A stretch of 7,431 nt of DNA from Chloroflexota bacterium (GTDB lineage: Bacteria > Chloroflexota > Limnocylindria > QHBO01): assembly GCA_019348395.1 (NCBI GenBank), contig JAHWJN010000059.1, positions 1-7,431 on the forward strand, given 5' to 3'. The notes beneath the pieces are model-generated. The model had not been told where the DNA came from and ran no database searches. It worked only from the letters and a program-made list of their open reading frames with translations. The position numbers were made by a program, and so were the translations under genes. This document shows, in pieces, positions 1-6,436 of the stretch (position 1 is its first letter; every line of letters starts with the position of its first letter).

Positions 1-1293
1 GAGAACGCCGCGCTCCTGCCGTGGCTGACCGCCACCGCCTTCCTGCACTCGGCAATGGTCGCCGAGCGGCGCGGCGGCCTGCGGATCTGGACCGGCGCGC
101 TGGTGATCGCCACCTTCGTGCTCACCCTGGTCGGCACCTTCCTGACGAGGTCGGGGATCGTCGCCAGCGTGCACTCGTTCACCCAGTCGGCCATCGGCCC
201 CTGGTTCCTGGCGGCCATCGTGCTGGCGCTGGGCGGCGGGCTGACGCTCCTGGTCTGGCGCCTGCCGGAGCTCGTGGGCGGCGGCCGGCCGTCGGCGACG
301 GTCAGCCGCGAGTCGGCCTTCCTGCTCAACAACGTCCTGTTCCTGGGGCTCACCTTCGCGGTGCTGTTCGGCACGCTGCTGCCGCTGCTCATGCTCGCCA
401 CCAGCGGAGCGCAGATCAGCGTGGGTGCGCCCTGGTACAACACCGTGACGGTCCCGATGTTCGTGGCGCTCCTGTTCCTGATGGGCGTGGGCCCGGCGCT
501 GCCGTGGGGTGCCGCGTCGTGGCGCACCGTGCGCGACCGCTTCACCGTTCCGCTGCTGGCCGGTGTGCTCGCCGCCGGAGGGGTCCTGCTGCTCGGCGTC
601 CGGGAGCCGATCTCGGTCGGGATCATCGGCCTGGCGGCCGTCGTCGCCGGCATCATGTTCCACGAGGTGGTCCGCGGCGCCGGCTCCCGGGCGCGTGGGC
701 GGGGCGAGGATCCGGCCACTGCCACCTGGAGGCTCGCGACGCGCAACCGGCGGCGCTACGGCGGCTACACCGTCCATCTCGGCGTGCTGATCATGGCCAT
801 CGGGGTCGCCGTCTCGTCGGGGCTGGCGGTGGACCGGACCGTGACCCTCGGCCCGGGCGAGGTCGCGACCATCGGCGCCTACGAGGTGCGCAACGAGCGG
901 CTGGTGGTCGAGCCGCTGCCGGAGGACCCCCGCGTCATCGAGACGCGTGCCGAGCTGACGATCAGCGGCCCCCAGTCCGGCCCGTTGGCCACGGCGCTGC
1001 GCGACTACCCCAACTCGCCGACCGCCATCGCGACCCCGGCCGTTCGGACCTCGTTGGCGGAGGATCTGTACGTCACCCTGCTGGCCTCCGACGCGGGCAA
1101 CGGCGTGGTGACCCTCCACCTGTTCGTCAATCCGCTCGTGGTGTGGATCTGGATCGGCGGGGCCGTCGTCGGCCTCGGCGCCGCCTTCGCCGTCTGGCCC
1201 GAGCGCCGTCCCGAGCTCGCGCTCGCCCAGCGTCCGGTGGCGGCGCGGCGACCGGTCAGGCCGGAGCCCGCCGAAACGGCCGAGGGAGCGTAG
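1..1293 (+). CDS. ccmF: Cytochrome c heme lyase subunit CcmF, 5'-truncated
   Basis: CcmF is the integral membrane core of the System I heme lyase, which attaches heme to CXXCH motifs of apocytochromes on the outer face of the inner membrane. The frame is open from base 1 and gives 430 residues. It begins at E-N, which matches the end of the family's tryptophan-rich WWD motif (…DPVEN), so roughly the N-terminal third is missing. Three of the four histidines conserved in the family are visible: H16 in the segment after WWD, H58 in the TRSGIVASVHSF segment, and H259 in the late membrane helix (YTVHLGVL). Also typical are PWYNTVTVPMF, the soluble C-terminal domain (about 270-375) and the closing NPLVVWIWIGG helix. 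ATG 55 is internal to the family alignment and is not the true start. The stop lies 4 bp before ccmG, as expected for a ccm operon. Identification is strong; only the 5' end is unknown. Confidence 0.96.
   Translation, partial: ENAALLPWLTATAFLHSAMVAERRGGLRIWTGALVIATFVLTLVGTFLTRSGIVASVHSFTQSAIGPWFLAAIVLALGGGLTLLVWRLPELVGGGRPSATVSRESAFLLNNVLFLGLTFAVLFGTLLPLLMLATSGAQISVGAPWYNTVTVPMFVALLFLMGVGPALPWGAASWRTVRDRFTVPLLAGVLAAGGVLLLGVREPISVGIIGLAAVVAGIMFHEVVRGAGSRARGRGEDPATATWRLATRNRRRYGGYTVHLGVLIMAIGVAVSSGLAVDRTVTLGPGEVATIGAYEVRNERLVVEPLPEDPRVIETRAELTISGPQSGPLATALRDYPNSPTAIATPAVRTSLAEDLYVTLLASDAGNGVVTLHLFVNPLVVWIWIGGAVVGLGAAFAVWPERRPELALAQRPVAARRPVRPEPAETAEGA
1282..1288 (+). promoter_or_regulatory. Ribosome binding site for ccmG inside the ccmF 3' end
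   Basis: GAGGGAG lies within the last ccmF codons, 9 bases before ATG 1298. It supports that ATG as the ccmG start and suggests that ccmF and ccmG are translated from the same message. Confidence 0.7.
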
Positions 1294-1297
1294 GCCG

Positions 1298-1837
1298 ATG
1301 CGCTGGCGCTCCCTCCGATGGCTGCTCGTTCCGGTGGTCCTCGTCCCGGTGACGGCCCTGCTGCTGACCGGCTTCGGGCGCGACCCCCGGGCGCCGGCGT
1401 CGCCGCTGATCGGGATGCCCGCGCCGGCCTGGAGCGGCGAGACGCTCGATGGCGGGATGCTGAGCTCCGACGATCTCGCCGGACAGCCATACGTGGTCAA
1501 CTTCTGGGCCAGCTGGTGCGTTCCGGCCTGCGTCGACGAGCACCCGGTGCTGGCCGCGGCCCACGCCGACCACGGCGACGAGCTGACCGTGGTCGGGATG
1601 CTGTTCGACGACCGTCCCGCCGACGCGCGCGGCTTCCTGGATCGGTACGGGGACGCCGGGTACGGGCATGTCCTGGACGAACGGGGCTCGATCTCGATCG
1701 ACTACGGCGTGATCGGGCCGCCGGAGACGTTCTTCGTCGACGCGGACGGGATCATCCGCGCCAAGGAGATCGGCCCCCTCACGAGCGAGCGCATGGCCGA
1801 GCATCTCGCCACGATCCTGCCGGTGGCCGGCCGATGA
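1298..1837 (+). CDS. ccmG: Thiol:disulfide interchange protein CcmG/DsbE (CX3C variant)
   Basis: CcmG is a membrane-tethered thioredoxin facing the extracytoplasmic side. It keeps the cysteines of CcmH and apocytochrome c reduced for heme attachment. The 179 residues contain one N-terminal membrane anchor (about 8-26) after basic residues, then a thioredoxin fold from about 38. Family signatures are WASWC followed by EHPVL, and a cis-proline loop reading GPPETFFVDADG (about 146-157) followed by IGPLT. The oddity is the active site: W73-C74-V-P-A-C78 has three residues between the cysteines, where CcmG and other thioredoxins have two. The codons are clear (TGC at 1517 and 1529), and the downstream frame stays intact, so one extra codon is present, not a frameshift. 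Start ATG 1298 follows ccmF by 4 bp and has a good RBS. The family assignment is firm; normal redox activity is not certain. Confidence 0.93.
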   Translation: MRWRSLRWLLVPVVLVPVTALLLTGFGRDPRAPASPLIGMPAPAWSGETLDGGMLSSDDLAGQPYVVNFWASWCVPACVDEHPVLAAAHADHGDELTVVGMLFDDRPADARGFLDRYGDAGYGHVLDERGSISIDYGVIGPPETFFVDADGIIRAKEIGPLTSERMAEHLATILPVAGR

Positions 1838-2304
1838 CGCGCTCGCTGCTGCCCGTCGCCGCCGGCCTGGCGCTGGGCATCGCGGCGCTGGTGGTGGTGC
1901 TCGCCGTCGGGCCGTCCGGCGAGCGCACGCCAGCCGAGCGCAGCGAGGCGCTCGCCGCGGAGCTGCGCTGCCCCGACTGCCAGGGTCTGTCGGTCGCCGA
2001 TTCGCCCACGCGATCTGCCCGCGAAATCCGACGGCAGATCGAGGAGCTCGTGACCGCCGGCGCGACCGACGACGAGGTCCGCGCTCACTTCACCGCGCGA
2101 TACGGCGAGTGGATCCGCCTGGCGCCCAGCGCCCCGGTGCTGTGGGTCATCCCGTTCGCGGTCGTGCTCGTCGGGCTGGCAGGCCTGGGTGCCTGGATCA
2201 TCCGCCACCGGAATGGCGAGCCGGCGCCGCCGGTGACGGGCCGCACGGTGGATGACGAGGAGCGGCGGCGGCTGCACGAGGAGGCGGAGGCGCTCGATGC
2301 CTGA
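1834..2304 (+). CDS. ccmH: Cytochrome c maturation protein CcmH (CcmH/CycL/NrfF family)
   Basis: CcmH is a membrane-anchored thiol oxidoreductase of the heme lyase complex that handles the apocytochrome c cysteines with CcmG. The 156-residue product has a membrane helix at about 5-26, then the signature LRCPDCQGLSVADS with the redox pair C46 and C49. The family form is LRCxxCQNxSIADS, so the N-to-G change after CQ is a modest variant. A three-helix core follows (IRRQIEELVTAGATDDEV, FTARYGEWI), then a second membrane helix (about 102-123) and a charged tail. The length is that of stand-alone CcmH; the E. coli protein of that name is a CcmH-CcmI fusion. Its ATG overlaps the ccmG stop in an ATGA, with GGTGG (1822-1826) upstream, which suggests coupled translation. 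Identification is strong. Confidence 0.95.
   Translation: MTRSLLPVAAGLALGIAALVVVLAVGPSGERTPAERSEALAAELRCPDCQGLSVADSPTRSAREIRRQIEELVTAGATDDEVRAHFTARYGEWIRLAPSAPVLWVIPFAVVLVGLAGLGAWIIRHRNGEPAPPVTGRTVDDEERRRLHEEAEALDA
2286..2290 (+). promoter_or_regulatory. Ribosome binding site setting the ccmI start
   Basis: GGAGG lies 6 bases before ATG 2297, inside the last codons of ccmH, with a further GAGGAGG at 2278-2284. It favours ATG 2297 over the in-frame ATG at 2252, which would give an arginine-rich N-terminal extension buried in ccmH and no membrane-helix start. Confidence 0.7.
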
Positions 2305-3175
2305 GGCGCTCATCCTGCTCCTCGCCCTGGTCGTCGCGGGCTCGGCCGTCCTGCTTCCCCTGCGCCCCGGAAGCGCGTCACCACCTCCCGCGGACGACGA
2401 CCTCGAGGCTGCCGCCCTGCGGCACCGCGTGGCGCTGGAGGCACTGCGGGACGTGGAGGCCGACCGCCGTGCGGGATCCCTGGACGACGCGTCGTACGCG
2501 GCGCAGCTCGCCGAGGCCGAGTCCCGCGCCGCCGACTCGCGCGCGGCCCGGACGCGTGCCGCCCTCGGCGCGGGACGCGCAGCGGCAGCCCCGCCGCCGA
2601 GTGTCCGCGGCCGGACGGCCGCCGCGGTGACGGCCGCCGTCATCGGCCTGGCGCTGTTCGTCGGGTCGCTGGTGCCGGCCACCGGGATCGCCAACGAGAC
2701 GACCGTCAACGAGGGCCTCGCGGCGGTCCGGGATGCGGAGTCGGCACGCCAGGAGCGCATCGCGGAGCTGCGCGCCGAGCTTGCCGACGACCCGATGGAT
2801 GCCGGAGCGCTGTCGGAGCTGGCGGACGCCCACCTGGCGGGAACCTCGACGGACGATCTTGCCCGTGCCGCCGTCGCGCTCCAGCTGCTCATCTCCGTGG
2901 ATCCGGACCGTGCCGATGCCTACGAGCGCATCATGGCCGCCTACCTGCGTGCCGGCGACCATGCCAACGCCAGGGCTGCCTGGTCGTCCTACGCGGAGCG
3001 CCCGTCCGCCGACCCCGCGGAGATCGCCTTCTTCGACGGGCTCATCGCGCTGCGCGGCGAGGACGATCCCGAACGCGCCGTCGAGGCCTTCGACCGCTTC
3101 CTGGAACTCGCTTCCGATGACCCGCGGGCGCCGATGATCCGGGGCCTCCGCGACGAGGCCGCATCAGCTCCCTAG
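2297..3175 (+). CDS. ccmI: CcmI/CycH-like cytochrome c maturation protein with TPR domain
   Basis: CcmI is the apocytochrome c chaperone of the System I heme lyase and binds the apocytochrome C-terminus through TPR repeats. The 292-residue product has the expected layout. A first membrane helix spans about 3-22, followed by a helical stretch with the family-like motif LEALRDVEADRRAGSLDDASY (split here as LEALRDVEADR at 47-57 and AGSLDDASY at 59-67). A low-complexity Ala/Pro linker follows, then a second membrane helix (about 107-128). A TPR-like helical domain occupies about 152-286 (ALSELADAHLAG, AYERIMAAYLRAGDHANARAAW, AVEAFDRFLELASDDP). It overlaps the ccmH stop by 8 bp and is the last gene of the operon. 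The TPR domain is short compared with many proteobacterial CcmI proteins. Assignment rests on architecture, the N-terminal motif and position; sequence conservation in this family is low. Confidence 0.85.
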   Translation: MPEALILLLALVVAGSAVLLPLRPGSASPPPADDDLEAAALRHRVALEALRDVEADRRAGSLDDASYAAQLAEAESRAADSRAARTRAALGAGRAAAAPPPSVRGRTAAAVTAAVIGLALFVGSLVPATGIANETTVNEGLAAVRDAESARQERIAELRAELADDPMDAGALSELADAHLAGTSTDDLARAAVALQLLISVDPDRADAYERIMAAYLRAGDHANARAAWSSYAERPSADPAEIAFFDGLIALRGEDDPERAVEAFDRFLELASDDPRAPMIRGLRDEAASAP

Positions 3176-3212
3176 TGTGGCCGTCTCCGTTCTCTAGTGC
3201 GGCCGCCTCCGT
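3169..3212 (+). repeat. Imperfect 22-bp tandem repeat over the ccmI stop codon
   Basis: Two back-to-back 22-base units (3169-3190 and 3191-3212) agree at 19 of 22 positions; all three differences are C/T changes. Each contains CTAGTG followed by GGCCG and CTCCGT. The first unit supplies the ccmI stop codon TAG (3173-3175); the second carries an equivalent TAG at 3195-3197. This looks like a local duplication in the gap between convergent ccmI and marR genes. No rho-independent hairpin with a T run is visible here. Confidence 0.75.
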
Positions 3213-3227
3213 GGCATCGCCGCCGGG

Positions 3228-3677
3228 TCAGCCTTTGTCCTCGAGCCGGGTGAAGATTCGCTCCACCACGGCGAGCTCATCGGGCGAGAGGCGATCGAGG
3301 AAGTGCGCTGCCACCCCGCGGAGGTGCGTCGGCGCGGCGCGCCGCAGCCGCTCCTCGCCCGCCGGTGTGAGCGCGGCCCACTGACCGCGACGGTCGTCGT
3401 CGCAGCTGACGCGCTCGACGAGCCCGCTGGCCTCGAGCCGGTCCACCAGCCGCGTGACGCCGGAGCGCGAGAGGAGCAGCCGATCGGCCAGCTCGCTCAT
3501 CCGCAGCCGGCGCGGCTCGGCACGGGCGAGCTGGACGAGGACGTCGTAGTCGGTGAGGGCCATGTCCTGCTCGTCGCCGAGCTCCTGCTCGAGGGCACGG
3601 ACGATCCGCGCGTGGGCCCGCAGGAAGGCGGTCCAGGCGCGGAGGCGGCGGTCGTGTCGGGAGATCGGTGCGGGCAT
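3228..3677 (-). CDS. MarR-family transcriptional regulator
   Basis: This is a 149-residue dimeric winged-helix regulator, the usual MarR length. The N-terminal helices (about 10-37) form the dimer interface. The DNA-binding domain covers about 42-106, with recognition region MSELADRLLLSRSGVTRLVDRL (M60-L81; core SRSGVTRLVDRL) and a wing containing DDDRRGQWAALTPAG (93-107; the basic DxRR signature). C-terminal helices (about 108-147) complete the dimer. The single cysteine (C92) sits at the wing, not at the N-terminal position used by OhrR peroxide sensors, so I do not predict OhrR-type sensing. I chose ATG at 3677-3675 because GGGG lies 5 bases upstream and the predicted transcript would begin near 3696. 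Longer in-frame starts would run through the operator. It is divergent from yceI across a 76-bp gap with a palindrome, so it probably represses itself and yceI. The ligand is unknown. Confidence 0.92.
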   Translation of the reverse strand: MPAPISRHDRRLRAWTAFLRAHARIVRALEQELGDEQDMALTDYDVLVQLARAEPRRLRMSELADRLLLSRSGVTRLVDRLEASGLVERVSCDDDRRGQWAALTPAGEERLRRAAPTHLRGVAAHFLDRLSPDELAVVERIFTRLEDKG

Positions 3678-3691
3678 CGTTTCCCCAGTGG

Positions 3692-3720
3692 TTGCGGACG
3701 CAATCATCTGCAGGTATAGT
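3692..3720 (+). promoter_or_regulatory. Predicted sigma-70-type promoter for the yceI gene
   Basis: The -35 element TTGCGG (3692-3697) and the -10 element TATAGT (3715-3720, five of six consensus bases) are separated by 17 bases, the preferred spacing. The start of transcription would fall near 3727, leaving a leader of about 27 bases that includes the GGAG ribosome site at 3742-3745. The -10 box lies inside the left arm of the palindrome. Position and spacing are seen directly; activity is inferred. Confidence 0.6.
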
Positions 3721-3731
3721 TGCACAGTCAA
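3703..3731 (-). promoter_or_regulatory. Predicted promoter for the marR gene
   Basis: On the minus strand, TTGACT (3731-3726, five of six consensus bases) is followed after 17 bases by GATGAT (3708-3703, four of six). Transcription would start near 3696, about 19 bases before the chosen ATG, leaving room for the GGGG ribosome site. The -35 box lies in the right half of the palindrome, so a bound repressor would block this promoter too. Confidence 0.5.
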
Positions 3732-3738
3732 GTATACC
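3713..3738. promoter_or_regulatory. Palindromic operator, likely MarR binding site
   Basis: Two 10-base arms, GGTATAGTTG (3713-3722) and CAAGTATACC (3729-3738), are inverted copies with one mismatch, around a 6-base spacer. The size and the TTG-N6-CAA core are typical of sites bound by MarR dimers. The site overlaps the predicted -10 and start site of the yceI promoter and the -35 of the marR promoter. It is AT-richer than its surroundings. Binding by the adjacent regulator is inferred. Confidence 0.75.
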
Positions 3739-3753
3739 CCTGGAGCCCATCCC

Positions 3754-4329
3754 ATGACCTGGACCCTCGACCCCGCTCATTCATCGGTCACCTTCAGCGT
3801 GAAGCACATGATGGTGACCACCGTCCGCGGCTCGCTGAAGATCCGTGACTTCGCGCTCGACTTCGATCCCGCGGCTCCCGCTGCCGGGACGGTGCGCGTC
3901 AGCCTGGACGCGGACTCGATCGACACCGGCCAGCAGAGCCGCGATGTCCATCTGCGCTCGGCCGACTTCCTGGCGACCGAGGAGCATCCGGCCATCGACT
4001 TCGTGAGCACCGCCATCGAGCCGGAGGGAGACCGGTGGGCGATCCACGGCGACCTGACGATCCGTGGGACCACGCGGCCGGTGGCGCTCGACGCCGAGTA
4101 CGCCGGGACCGTGGCGAACATGCAGGGCGGTCGGAGCGCCGGCTTCAGCGCGACCACGACCATCGACCGCGATGACTTCGGGCTGACCTGGAACGTCGCC
4201 CTCGAGCAGGGCGGATGGCTGGTCAGCCGCGAGATCAAGATCTCGATCGACCTCGAGGTCGTTGCCGCCACCGACGCAGAGGCGGAGACCCGAGCGGAGG
4301 ATAGGGAGCGCCAGCGCATCAGCGCCTGA
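3754..4329 (+). CDS. YceI-family lipocalin-like protein
   Basis: YceI proteins form an extended, lipocalin-like beta barrel that binds a long lipid such as polyisoprenoid; biological roles vary and are mostly unproven. The 191-residue product shows the family pattern from its first residues: WTLDPAHSSVTFSVKHMMVTTVRG, split here as LDPAHSSVTFSVKHM (5-19) and VTTVRG (21-26). It continues with LDADSIDTG (about 49-57), the RDVHLRSADFL segment, LTIRGTTRPVAL, and the C-terminal IDRDDFGLTWN with EIKISIDLEV. There is no signal peptide, so the protein is probably cytosolic, unlike periplasmic E. coli YceI. A charged tail of about 20 residues extends past the barrel. ATG 3754 is supported by GGAG 8 bases upstream and by the palindrome just before it; the reading frame continues upstream but lies in marR. 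It is probably controlled by the divergent MarR. Confidence 0.93.
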   Translation: MTWTLDPAHSSVTFSVKHMMVTTVRGSLKIRDFALDFDPAAPAAGTVRVSLDADSIDTGQQSRDVHLRSADFLATEEHPAIDFVSTAIEPEGDRWAIHGDLTIRGTTRPVALDAEYAGTVANMQGGRSAGFSATTTIDRDDFGLTWNVALEQGGWLVSREIKISIDLEVVAATDAEAETRAEDRERQRISA

Positions 4330-4360
4330 GGCTCGCACGTATCGAGCGTCGGGCTCGCGT

Positions 4361-4364
4361 AGGA
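4361..4364 (+). promoter_or_regulatory. Ribosome binding site for the prolyl oligopeptidase gene
   Basis: AGGA lies 8 bases before ATG 4373. The alternative in-frame ATG at 4364 overlaps this AGGA and has no properly spaced site of its own, so the downstream ATG is preferred. The two starts differ by three residues. Confidence 0.5.
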
Positions 4365-4372
4365 TGGGCCCG

Positions 4373-6436
4373 ATGCCACGCCTCGACTATCCGCCCGCTC
4401 CGACCTCGGACCGGGTCGACGACTACCACGGCACCCCGATCGCCGACCCGTACCGGCCCCTCGAACACAGCGACGCGCCGGAGGTGCGCGCCTGGATCGA
4501 GGCCGAGAACCGGCTGACCGAGCGGGTCCTCGGCGAGTCGCCGTCCCGCGGGCAGATCCGTGAGCGGGTCGCGGAGCTGTGGGACTTCCCTCGGACCGGC
4601 GCCCCGTGGCGGCGTGGGCGGACCTGGTTCAGCCTGCGCAACACCGGGCTCCAGGACCAGGATGTCCTGTGGGTCGCCGACGCGCCCGCGGCCGAGGGCC
4701 GCGTGCTGCTCGATCCGAACCGCCTCAGTGACGACGGCACCACCGCCCTCGCCGACACCGCGGTGTCGGAGAGCGGCCGCTTTCTCGCCCACGCCACCAG
4801 CGATGCGGGCTCCGACTGGCGGACCTGGGCGGTGCGGAACGTCGAGACCGGTGAGGACCTGCCGGACCGCATCACCTGGAGCAAGTTCGCCTCGGCGGCG
4901 TGGACCCACGACGACGCCGGCTTCTTCTACGGCCGGTATCCCGAGCCGCCGGCCGGCGAAGCCTACGACGCGCCGAACCGGACCATGGAGCTGCGCTACC
5001 ACCGGCTCGGCGCGGACGAGGCCGATGATGCCGTGGTGCTGGTGCGCCCCGATCAGCCGGAGTGGGGCTACGAGCCCATGGTCACCGACGGCGGCCGGCT
5101 CCTCGTGATCAGTGTCTGGCGCGGCACCGACCCGGAGAACCGGCTGGCGGTGGCGCACCTCGCCGGCGGCGTCGACGGCGCCGAGGTGCGGATGGTGCTC
5201 CCCGACGCCGACGCCCGGCACGAGCCGATCGCGGCCGTGGACGGGACGCTCTACCTGCTCACCGACCTCGACGCGCCGATGGGTCGGCTGGTCGCCATGG
5301 ACGTCGGTGCACCCGGCGAGCTGCGGCCGATCGTGCCCGAGGGCCCCGACGCCATCGAGCAGGTCAGAATGGTCGGCGACCGGCTCGCCGTGGTGACCCT
5401 CCATCACGCGCACCACCGGCTCGCGATCTTCGAGCGCGACGGTCGCCATGTCGTCGATGTCGAGCTGCCGGGGATCGGAACCGTCACCGAGCTTGCGGGT
5501 CGCCGCGATGATCCGGAGCTGTACCTGGCGTTCACCACCTTCGCGGCTCCGGCCGTGGTGCTGGCGGTGACGATGACCGACGGATCGGTGCGCGAGATCC
5601 GCCGGTCGCCGCTGACGTGGGACCCGGCGGACTACGTGAGCGAGCAGGTCTTCGTCACCTCCGCCGACGGAACGCGGGTGCCGCTCTTCCTCACCCGGCG
5701 TGCCGGCCTCGAGCCGAGCGGCGACGCCCCCACGCTGCTGTACGGCTACGGCGGATTCCAGATCGCGGTCGGGCCGATCTTCAAGCCGGAGTGGCTGGCC
5801 TGGATGGAGCGCGGCGGGCTGCTGGCGGTCGCCTCCCTCCGCGGCGGCGGCGAGTACGGGGCGGCGTGGCACGACGCCGGGCGGCTGGCGAACAAGCAGA
5901 ACGTGTTCGACGACTTCGCGGCCTGCGCGCGCTGGCTGGTGTCATCGGGCTGGACGCGGTCCGAGCGGATCGGCATCAGCGGCCGCTCGAACGGCGGCCT
6001 GCTGGTCGGGGCCAGTCTCACCCAGCACCCGGAGCTGTTCGGCGCGGCCGTGGCGGAGGTCGGAGTCATGGACATGCTGCGATTCCATCGGTTCACCATC
6101 GGCTGGGGCTGGACCTCGGACTACGGCTCGTCCGACGATGCCGAGTCCTTTCGCACCCTGCTGTCGTACTCGCCGCTCCACAACATCCGCCCCGGGACGG
6201 CCTACCCGCCCACGCTCATCACGACCGGAGACCATGACGATCGCGTGGTCCCCGGCCACTCGTTCAAGTTCGCCGCGGCGCTCCAGGCGGCGCAGGCGGG
6301 GGACGCGCCGGTGCTCATCCGCATCGACACCGCGGCCGGACACGGGCTCGGCAAGCCGGTCAGCAAGCTCATCGACGAGCGCGCGGACGTGCTCACCTTC
6401 CTCGATCTGGCGCTGCGGGGCTCGATCCCGGCCTAA
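4373..6436 (+). CDS. Prolyl oligopeptidase (S9A serine peptidase)
   Basis: This enzyme cleaves short peptides after proline. The 687 residues match the usual length of about 690-710 and include both family parts. After an N-terminal helical segment (YPPAP…DDYHGTPIADPYRPLEH), a seven-bladed beta-propeller covers roughly 70-410 and gates access to the active site. The alpha/beta hydrolase domain makes up the rest. The catalytic triad is intact: S539 in GRSNGG, D622 in DHDDRVVP and H657 in AGHGLGKP. R624 corresponds to the substrate-binding arginine after the aspartate in pig POP, and GWTSDYG retains the tryptophan of the proline pocket. No signal peptide is present, so it is likely cytosolic. 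The gene lies 43 bp after yceI on the same strand and might be cotranscribed, but no functional link is evident. Its stop overlaps the stop of the convergent kinase gene. Assignment to subfamily S9A over oligopeptidase B rests on these motifs and the DYHG N-terminus. Confidence 0.94.
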   Translation: MPRLDYPPAPTSDRVDDYHGTPIADPYRPLEHSDAPEVRAWIEAENRLTERVLGESPSRGQIRERVAELWDFPRTGAPWRRGRTWFSLRNTGLQDQDVLWVADAPAAEGRVLLDPNRLSDDGTTALADTAVSESGRFLAHATSDAGSDWRTWAVRNVETGEDLPDRITWSKFASAAWTHDDAGFFYGRYPEPPAGEAYDAPNRTMELRYHRLGADEADDAVVLVRPDQPEWGYEPMVTDGGRLLVISVWRGTDPENRLAVAHLAGGVDGAEVRMVLPDADARHEPIAAVDGTLYLLTDLDAPMGRLVAMDVGAPGELRPIVPEGPDAIEQVRMVGDRLAVVTLHHAHHRLAIFERDGRHVVDVELPGIGTVTELAGRRDDPELYLAFTTFAAPAVVLAVTMTDGSVREIRRSPLTWDPADYVSEQVFVTSADGTRVPLFLTRRAGLEPSGDAPTLLYGYGGFQIAVGPIFKPEWLAWMERGGLLAVASLRGGGEYGAAWHDAGRLANKQNVFDDFAACARWLVSSGWTRSERIGISGRSNGGLLVGASLTQHPELFGAAVAEVGVMDMLRFHRFTIGWGWTSDYGSSDDAESFRTLLSYSPLHNIRPGTAYPPTLITTGDHDDRVVPGHSFKFAAALQAAQAGDAPVLIRIDTAAGHGLGKPVSKLIDERADVLTFLDLALRGSIPA

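Noticed and set aside
21..1352. A 443-codon plus-strand frame overlapping ccmF in another phase
   Set aside because: The translation is dominated by Arg, Ala and Gly with no membrane helices or motifs, whereas the overlapping frame is unmistakably CcmF.
1515..1532. A frameshift explaining the unusual cysteine spacing in CcmG
   Set aside because: The same frame reads the family sequence both before (VNFWASWC) and after (DEHPVL) the motif, so only a whole-codon difference is possible.
1702..2892. A 396-codon minus-strand frame opposite ccmG, ccmH and ccmI
   Set aside because: It is a low-complexity Ser/Arg/Ala translation antisense to three well-supported genes.
3678..3755. A longer MarR protein starting at 3755 or 3707
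   Set aside because: These starts would put the palindrome and the predicted marR promoter inside the coding region, and the added N-terminus is not typical of MarR. The ATG at 3677 has a ribosome site and gives the usual length.
4331..4347. A small hairpin (GCTCG, 7-base loop, CGAGC) between yceI and the peptidase gene, as a possible terminator
   Set aside because: The stem is only 5 bp and no T run follows, which is not enough to call a terminator.
4319..5872. A 517-codon open frame on the minus strand opposite the peptidase gene
   Set aside because: It is antisense to a gene with clear catalytic motifs. Its translation is rich in Arg, Gly, Pro and Val without recognisable motifs, as expected for shadow frames at high GC.
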